From Arthrobacter sp. ISL-72 (GTDB lineage: Bacteria; Actinomycetota; Actinomycetes; Actinomycetales; Micrococcaceae), in NCBI RefSeq assembly GCF_018613755.1, contig NZ_JAGGPP010000032.1, positions 1 to 64,000 of the forward strand: a stretch of 64,000 bases of DNA, given 5' to 3'. Under the pieces are notes generated by a model. The model made no database searches and was not told the DNA's origin. It saw only the letters and a list, made by a program, of their open reading frames with translations. How positions within the stretch are numbered: position 1 is the first letter of the stretch; each line of letters begins with the position of its first letter. The translations under genes and the position numbers were made by a program. This document shows positions 59,640 through 64,000 of the stretch, piece after piece.

Positions 59640-59867
59640 CTAGCGAAGGGACTTGTCGTCAGGGTTCCTAGGCACCACGTAAGTGCTGCCGTCCGGCCGG
59701 CGCACAGTCTCCCACTGCTGCGTCTCCGCTTCGCGCCGGGCAAGGAGGGCTTTGTTCTCGTCCGTCATCGCGTGGCCCAGGGCGCTGCTGTTGGCCGGTC
59801 CGAAGATGGCGCGGAGCCTGCCGGTAGCTCGCATGAACTTCTGGACGGCGTTTTCCTTGCTGGCCAT
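59640..59867 (-). CDS. Small protein of the RLR-FGPA family, paralogue 2
   Basis: 75 residues from ATG 59867 with AAAGGGAAA upstream; longer readings lack support. Sequence features: KFMRATGRLRAIFGPANSS near the N-terminus, a charged helix (DENKALLARREAETQQWE) and RRPDGSTYVVPRNPDD at the end. Homologous to the 68-residue protein 1.8 kb away, by shared RLR..FGPA and the Asp/Gly-turn-Tyr end. Divergent from a MarR gene, sharing its operator. Function unknown. Confidence 0.8.
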   Translation of the reverse strand: MASKENAVQKFMRATGRLRAIFGPANSSALGHAMTDENKALLARREAETQQWETVRRPDGSTYVVPRNPDDKSLR

Positions 59868-59910
59868 TGCAGTTTCCCTTTCAGAGCGGTGACGTTGAAA
59901 CCAGTGTACG

Positions 59911-59929
59911 CTAATCATTAGTGCACTAA
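59911..59929. promoter_or_regulatory. MarR operator shared by a divergent pair
   Basis: Two overlapping perfect palindromes, CTAATCATTAG (59911-59921) and TTAGTGCACTAA (59918-59929), in the 80-bp gap between paralogue 2 and the MarR gene. Size and symmetry suit MarR dimers. Confidence 0.65.
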
Positions 59930-59947
59930 CGATCAAGGAGAAGACTG

Positions 59948-60454
59948 ATGAATCAGCGCCCGGCTGCCGCCATCGAGGTGGTTGACGAAGACCTCCTGCT
60001 GGAGCATCAGCTGTGTTTCGCCCTGACGGTGGCGTCCCGGAGCGTCGTCGGCGCGTATAAGCCCGTGCTGGATACCCTGGGGCTGACCCACCCGCAGTAC
60101 CTTGTGATGCTGTGCCTGTGGGAATCCAGCCCGCGCTCGGTCCGGGATATCAGCGATGCGCTGGCCCAGGAACCCGCCACAATCTCGCCGCTGTTGCGCC
60201 GCCTCGAGTCCGCGGGCTACATCACGCGCGCCCGGGCGGTCGGCAACGAGCGGGCGCTCGCCGTCGGGCTCACACCCACCGGTGCAGCCCTCCGGCAACG
60301 GGCGACGGCGGTCCCCGGAACCATGATGGAACGGTTGGGCCTGACCCGCGGCCAGGTCGGCACGCTCCACCAGGCCATGATGGAGCTGATTGCTGCCACC
60401 AAGGCGGCCGTCGAACGCGACGCCGTCCACGGGAACGACATTCCAGCGTCCTAG
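59948..60454 (+). CDS. MarR family transcriptional regulator
   Basis: 168 residues, ATG with AAGGAGAAG upstream. Winged helix: LGLTHPQYLVMLCLWESSPRSVRDISDALAQEPATISPLLRRLESAGYITRARAVGNERALAVGLTPTG, which is the MarR pattern (recognition helix ATISPLLRRLE; wing GNERALAV). The N-terminal DEDLLLEHQLCFALTVASRSV helix is as in the OhrR-like subgroup, with a Cys at about residue 22 that could sense peroxides. The palindromes in the upstream gap make regulation of itself and the divergent small gene likely. Confidence 0.92.
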   Translation: MNQRPAAAIEVVDEDLLLEHQLCFALTVASRSVVGAYKPVLDTLGLTHPQYLVMLCLWESSPRSVRDISDALAQEPATISPLLRRLESAGYITRARAVGNERALAVGLTPTGAALRQRATAVPGTMMERLGLTRGQVGTLHQAMMELIAATKAAVERDAVHGNDIPAS

Positions 60455-60464
60455 CGGCGCGCTT

Positions 60465-63400
60465 TTATGGTGCCGTCACTGCGACATTCAGCTGCGTTGA
60501 CGGTCCCGTGCCGTACCTGATCAGGCCAACCCAGTTGCCTGCTTCAAGCCCGGTCCAGCTGGCGGTGAGCTCACCGGTGGCACCGTTTTCAATGGTCAGC
60601 GGGTTTGGACTCACGGTCAGGTTCCCCGCGTCACCGGCAAGGATCATCGCTTCCACTGAAGCTGCTGTCGCCGCGTTGCCCGGGCTGGCGAACAGGTTGG
60701 TGGTCACTTTCCAGTCGCCTGCCACGGGATCCGTAATGGAGACCGCTTCGTTGGCCGCCGGCGTCGCACCCGGATACAGCACACCGGCCGGAGACACCAC
60801 GTAGAGGTCGAAGTCCGCCGCAGGGTTGGAGGAAATCACCGCGAACCTGGCAAGCGAGGTCCCTGCCGGCACATTCACCACCTGAACGTCGTTCGCTGCG
60901 TCCTTGACCCCGGTGTAGGGCCCGGGTACGAGGCTGATCGCCGTCGAATTTGCCTTGGCGAGCCCCTTCACCGTCACCTCAATCGGCTCGGGGCTGCCGG
61001 AAGTCACCGGAATGACGACGCTGCCGCTGGGGCCCGCTGAAGAGGCATTGACGACGGCGGGTGCAATCGCCGTGACTGAGCGGATGGCCACCGGCGAGCG
61101 GACTGTGAGCTTTTCCGAAGTCCACGTCAGCGACCCGGTGGCAAAAGCGTCCAGGGTGGCACCTGCATTGGTGAACTGCACGGTAAAGGTGGCCTTCTGG
61201 CCTTCGGCAAGGGTCATGACATCGGGCGTCACCTCCGCCGTGATGCCGGGAACGTCGATCTCGGCGGTGTAGCTTCCGGCCGTCAGCGCTGTCACGGTCC
61301 GGGTCACGGTTTGTGTGCCGGTGAGGCCGCCGATGGCGATGGACGGCAAGTTGACGTCCTTTGCGGCAATCGGGGCGGCACCCATCTGGTAGCCCAGCCC
61401 CTGGAGGAAACCAAGCCAGTCGGCGGGGCCGGCGTCGTACACCAGCCCGGGCGTTGTGATTCGTGCAGGGTCGACCTGTCCGGCCCCTTGGGCAAAGACG
61501 TCCTGCACCGGGTTTCCTTCAGCATCCACTAAGTCGTAGGCCGTGGTCATCAGCGCCGATTTCACCGTAGCCGGGGACCACTGCGGATTCTTGGCCAGCA
61601 GCAGCGCCCCGAAGCCCGCAATGTGCGGCGCGGCCATGGACGTTCCGGACAGGAAGCCGAAGTTCTGGCCATTGGAGCCGATGGGCGAGAAAGCTGCCAG
61701 GACACCGACGCCGGGAGCCGCAATGTCCGGTTTCAGGAGATCGCCGTTGGCTGCCAGGGTGGGTCCGCGCGAAGAGAATCCTGCGATCTGCGGTACTGGC
61801 GGCGGGTCCTGGCCCGAGGTGTCGGTCGCCACCAAACTCGCCGTCATGGCCGGGTCTGCTGCAACCGCGTCCTTGATGGCGGCGTCGGCGACGTGCACGG
61901 TGGGGACGCTGTGCAGGTCCACGTCCAGCGAGTTGGGCGTCAGGTTGACCAGGACCATTCCGACGCCGCCCGCCTGCGCCACTGCTGCGCTCTTGGCAGT
62001 CCGGTCCACCACTCCGCGGTCACAGACAATGATCTTTCCGGCGGTCTTCGCCGGGTCCAGGGTGCCCGGAGCACACAGGGCTGCGTTGGCGTCGGTGGCG
62101 GCGGCCGTTTTCACTGCCACGGCGAGCGCGATAGGCGCGTTGGCAACTTCAGTCGCCATGATGCTGGCACCCGCGAACTTTTCGCCGCTGGACAGCTCCA
62201 CTGTGCCGCGGAGGGCACTGCTGTGGGTGGACGCAGCCACGCTGGTCATCCACGGGGCCGCATGGTTAACGGTGCTTACTGCCGGACCCGAGTTCCCGGC
62301 CGAGGCGGCCACAAACACACCGGCCGCTGCGGCATTGAGGAAGGCTATGGACACCGGGTCAACGGTGGAGTTGTTCGTGCCGGAGATCGAAAAGCTCAAG
62401 ACATCGACGCCGTCCCTGATGGCGTCCTCAATGGCCTCCACGCTGCTGGAGGCGAAGCAGCCGGTGGTTGCCGGGCTGGCGCCCTCCCAGCAGACCTTGT
62501 AGATGGCGAGTTTCGCGGCGGGGGCCACTCCGGAACCCGTGGCGAAATCCCGTCCGCCAACAGCCTGGCTGACGTTACCGTTGCCTGCTGCCGTGCTGGC
62601 GGTATGCGAACCGTGGTTGTTGACATCAACCGGCGAGAACAATTCCTTCGGGGAACGCATCGCCGGGGGAACGGTGGCTTTGAAGGCTTCGTCGTAGTAC
62701 CGGGCGCCGACTACCTTGCTGTTGCACTCGGTTCCGGTGAACTGGTCACCTGCCTCGCAGACGCCGGCGAACGAACTCCCGTCCGCCTTCAGCATGGTGA
62801 TCTGGTTGGTTGCGGACAGATAGGGGGCGCCCACCTGCGGGGCTCCTGCGAGCGGCTTGACCTGTTCGCCGGCAAAAAATGGATTAACCGGGGTGTAGCC
62901 CGTATCCAGCACACCCACCACAGTTCCCTTGCCGGCGTTGGCCTCGCCGCCGAAGTGTTCGGCCCAGACCCCCGTAGGGCCCGGCAGTCCCAGGAACTCG
63001 GTGCTGGAGTAGTCCACCTTGTTCAGGGTGTCCTTAACCACAGCAAGGACGCTGCCGTCCTTGCTCAAAGCGTCTGCCTGCTCCGCGGACAGCTCGGCGC
63101 TGAAGCCGTTCACCGCCAGCGTGTAACTGTCGTTGATGGCCACGCCCTCCGCGGCAGCCAGCCTGTTCTGCTGTGACTCGAGATGTGCCGCGTAGCGCTG
63201 GGCCTCGGCGCTGCCGGCGTCGAGCTTCCCGCCGTTCGGCACGGACGTGGCCGGGATGCCTTCAACGCCACCCGTGTAGGCAGCCACTGGACTTCCTTTC
63301 AGCATCACGATGTAACGGCCAGCGTCCAGCGCGGGTCCGCCGTCCGGCGGACCGCTTTCCTGCCCGGACGGATGCGCCTGCGCGCCGGGAGCGGGCGGGT

Positions 63401-63530
63401 CAGCCGCGGCCCAGGCCGGGGAGGCCAGCGCCTGGCCGAACAACAGGGAGACACCCAAGGCGACGGCGGCGGACAGGCGTGAGGCCCGGTTTCTGCTTTG
63501 GGTGCGGGAGCCAACAGGCGGATAAGTCAT
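60465..63530 (-). CDS. Secreted S8 (subtilisin-like) serine protease
   Basis: 1021 residues from ATG 63530, with AGGAGG upstream. A signal peptide ends near AWAA (about 42). The propeptide (inhibitor I9, about 70-175) is followed by the catalytic domain. Triad: Asp209 in VVGVLDTGY, His309 in NNHGSHTAS, Ser631 in GTSMAAPHIAGFGALLL; oxyanion Asn413 in ASAGNSGP. A protease-associated (PA) domain is inserted between His and Ser (about 445-560: IIVCDRGVVDRTAKSAAVAQAGGVGMVLVN). The C-terminal ~350 residues are fibronectin-like Ig/beta domains with no wall anchor. Degrades extracellular protein. Convergent with the MarR gene. Confidence 0.95.
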   Translation of the reverse strand: MTYPPVGSRTQSRNRASRLSAAVALGVSLLFGQALASPAWAAADPPAPGAQAHPSGQESGPPDGGPALDAGRYIVMLKGSPVAAYTGGVEGIPATSVPNGGKLDAGSAEAQRYAAHLESQQNRLAAAEGVAINDSYTLAVNGFSAELSAEQADALSKDGSVLAVVKDTLNKVDYSSTEFLGLPGPTGVWAEHFGGEANAGKGTVVGVLDTGYTPVNPFFAGEQVKPLAGAPQVGAPYLSATNQITMLKADGSSFAGVCEAGDQFTGTECNSKVVGARYYDEAFKATVPPAMRSPKELFSPVDVNNHGSHTASTAAGNGNVSQAVGGRDFATGSGVAPAAKLAIYKVCWEGASPATTGCFASSSVEAIEDAIRDGVDVLSFSISGTNNSTVDPVSIAFLNAAAAGVFVAASAGNSGPAVSTVNHAAPWMTSVAASTHSSALRGTVELSSGEKFAGASIMATEVANAPIALAVAVKTAAATDANAALCAPGTLDPAKTAGKIIVCDRGVVDRTAKSAAVAQAGGVGMVLVNLTPNSLDVDLHSVPTVHVADAAIKDAVAADPAMTASLVATDTSGQDPPPVPQIAGFSSRGPTLAANGDLLKPDIAAPGVGVLAAFSPIGSNGQNFGFLSGTSMAAPHIAGFGALLLAKNPQWSPATVKSALMTTAYDLVDAEGNPVQDVFAQGAGQVDPARITTPGLVYDAGPADWLGFLQGLGYQMGAAPIAAKDVNLPSIAIGGLTGTQTVTRTVTALTAGSYTAEIDVPGITAEVTPDVMTLAEGQKATFTVQFTNAGATLDAFATGSLTWTSEKLTVRSPVAIRSVTAIAPAVVNASSAGPSGSVVIPVTSGSPEPIEVTVKGLAKANSTAISLVPGPYTGVKDAANDVQVVNVPAGTSLARFAVISSNPAADFDLYVVSPAGVLYPGATPAANEAVSITDPVAGDWKVTTNLFASPGNAATAASVEAMILAGDAGNLTVSPNPLTIENGATGELTASWTGLEAGNWVGLIRYGTGPSTQLNVAVTAP

Positions 63531-63862
63531 GGCGAACGGCCTCCTAGGTTGTCGGACCGTCGGCATAACCGGTCCCACGGACTGGAGTGTCCGTCCACAT
63601 CGGCACAACATGGGCGGGAGGCCACACAACCAGTGATGGGAGAAACATACCGGAGTGTGGCTGCGGAATCGAGATGTTCCGGACAGATTTAATCAGTGCA
63701 CTTTCTTTCCGGGCACCCGAGGTCCCCGCTCTGGCTGCCAAGGCACCGGTGCCGCTGCGAGGCCCGGTCCCGAGGCCCTGTCCCGAGGCCGGGCCGGGCC
63801 GAATGGCAGGGTCCAGCATGCAGCTCCGGCGATAGAATGGACCAAAATGAGGAGGACCGGTA
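63531..63862. other. Gene-free promoter spacer
   Basis: 332 bp between the divergent S8 protease and the lipoprotein gene. It carries the S8 ribosome-binding site (CCTCCT, 63541), a C/G-rich region with repeated CCCGAGGCC units (63760-63800) and TAGAAT at 63833 as a possible -10 for the lipoprotein. No gene or strong palindrome is evident. Confidence 0.5.
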
Positions 63863-64000
63863 ATGCGTAAGGCATGGATTCACGCACTCGTTCTGGTTTC
63901 CGTTGCCGGCCTCGCCGCCTGTTCGCCGGACGGCGGCACCCCCGCCCCTTCGCCGTCCACCGCCACAACGGGCGGCGCCACAACAAGTGCCGAACCCAGT
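63863..64000 (+). CDS. Lipoprotein, N-terminal part (cut by the window end)
   Basis: 46 residues of an open frame that continues past the last base. ATG 63863 follows GGAGG by 7 bases. Signal: RKAWIHALVLVSVAGLAAC, with lipobox LAAC and Cys20 as lipidation site. The mature part begins SPDGGTPAPSPSTATTGG, a Ser/Thr/Pro-rich linker. Function cannot be told from this fragment. Confidence 0.85.
   Translation, partial: MRKAWIHALVLVSVAGLAACSPDGGTPAPSPSTATTGGATTSAEPS

Noticed and set aside
61623..63176. Open frame of 517 codons opposite the S8 protease
   Set aside because: Same effect; its Gly/Arg/His-rich translation has no domain and the sense strand has a full catalytic triad.

Overview
The window is high-GC DNA, densely packed with actinobacterial genes, and looks like an ordinary chromosome of the Arthrobacter/Pseudarthrobacter group (Micrococcaceae). 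The assignment is inference. It rests on a RamB-type regulator beside aceA and aceB, the block tRNA-Ser / small SRP RNA / dnaX / recR / aspartate kinase, frequent GTG/TTG starts, a glutathione-independent formaldehyde dehydrogenase, and Stealth and LytR_C proteins. No phage, insertion sequence, integrase or CRISPR array was seen.

Layout. 0.2-7.2 kb: a hypothetical protein, an SRPBCC protein, and tgt and yhhQ (queuosine salvage) separated by a solitary AbiEi/DUF559 gene bracketed by two copies of a palindromic repeat; then a TetR-epimerase pair. 7.4-12.3 kb: an MHS-family permease divergent from a response regulator-sensor kinase-TAXI binding protein operon, probably one regulatory unit. 12.3-16.7 kb: a serpin lipoprotein, a DUF1801 protein, pyruvate oxidase and an orphan small gene. 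16.8-21.8 kb: ramB, aceA, aceB (glyoxylate shunt). 22-23.2 kb: a CynX-like MFS transporter.

23.3-37.6 kb is the most distinctive region. A ROK repressor is divergent from a long, tightly spaced operon: four Gfo/Idh/MocA oxidoreductases, a CUT1 ABC sugar importer, two TIM-barrel isomerase/epimerase-family proteins, a frameshifted DUF1080 (3-keto-disaccharide hydrolase family) gene, a TolB-like propeller, a UPF0303 protein and an unrecognised 273-aa protein. This gene mix fits catabolism of a glycoside or anhydrosugar by oxidation to a 3-keto intermediate, elimination/hydration and re-reduction, as in the known levoglucosan pathway. The substrate is unknown.

37.6-48.2 kb: a GNAT, a FrnE-like DsbA protein, a TetR regulator, a LytR_C/ParB-like pair, a HAD hydrolase, a Stealth phosphotransferase, a calcineurin-like phosphoesterase, FdhA, a thiol peroxidase and a secreted M23 peptidase with a long structured leader. 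48.3-57.6 kb: a DUF2236 oxygenase whose 3' end runs into tRNA-Ser(GGA), a NIF3-like C-terminal-domain protein, SRP RNA, dnaX, recR, a GNAT, an HTH regulator and aspartate kinase with a strong terminator. 57.6-64 kb: two related small proteins of unknown function, a TetR-EamA pair, a MarR regulator, a large secreted subtilisin-like protease, and the start of a lipoprotein cut by the window edge.

At least four families of short interspersed palindromic repeats lie in the intergenic spaces, and one supplies the last codons of a GNAT gene.
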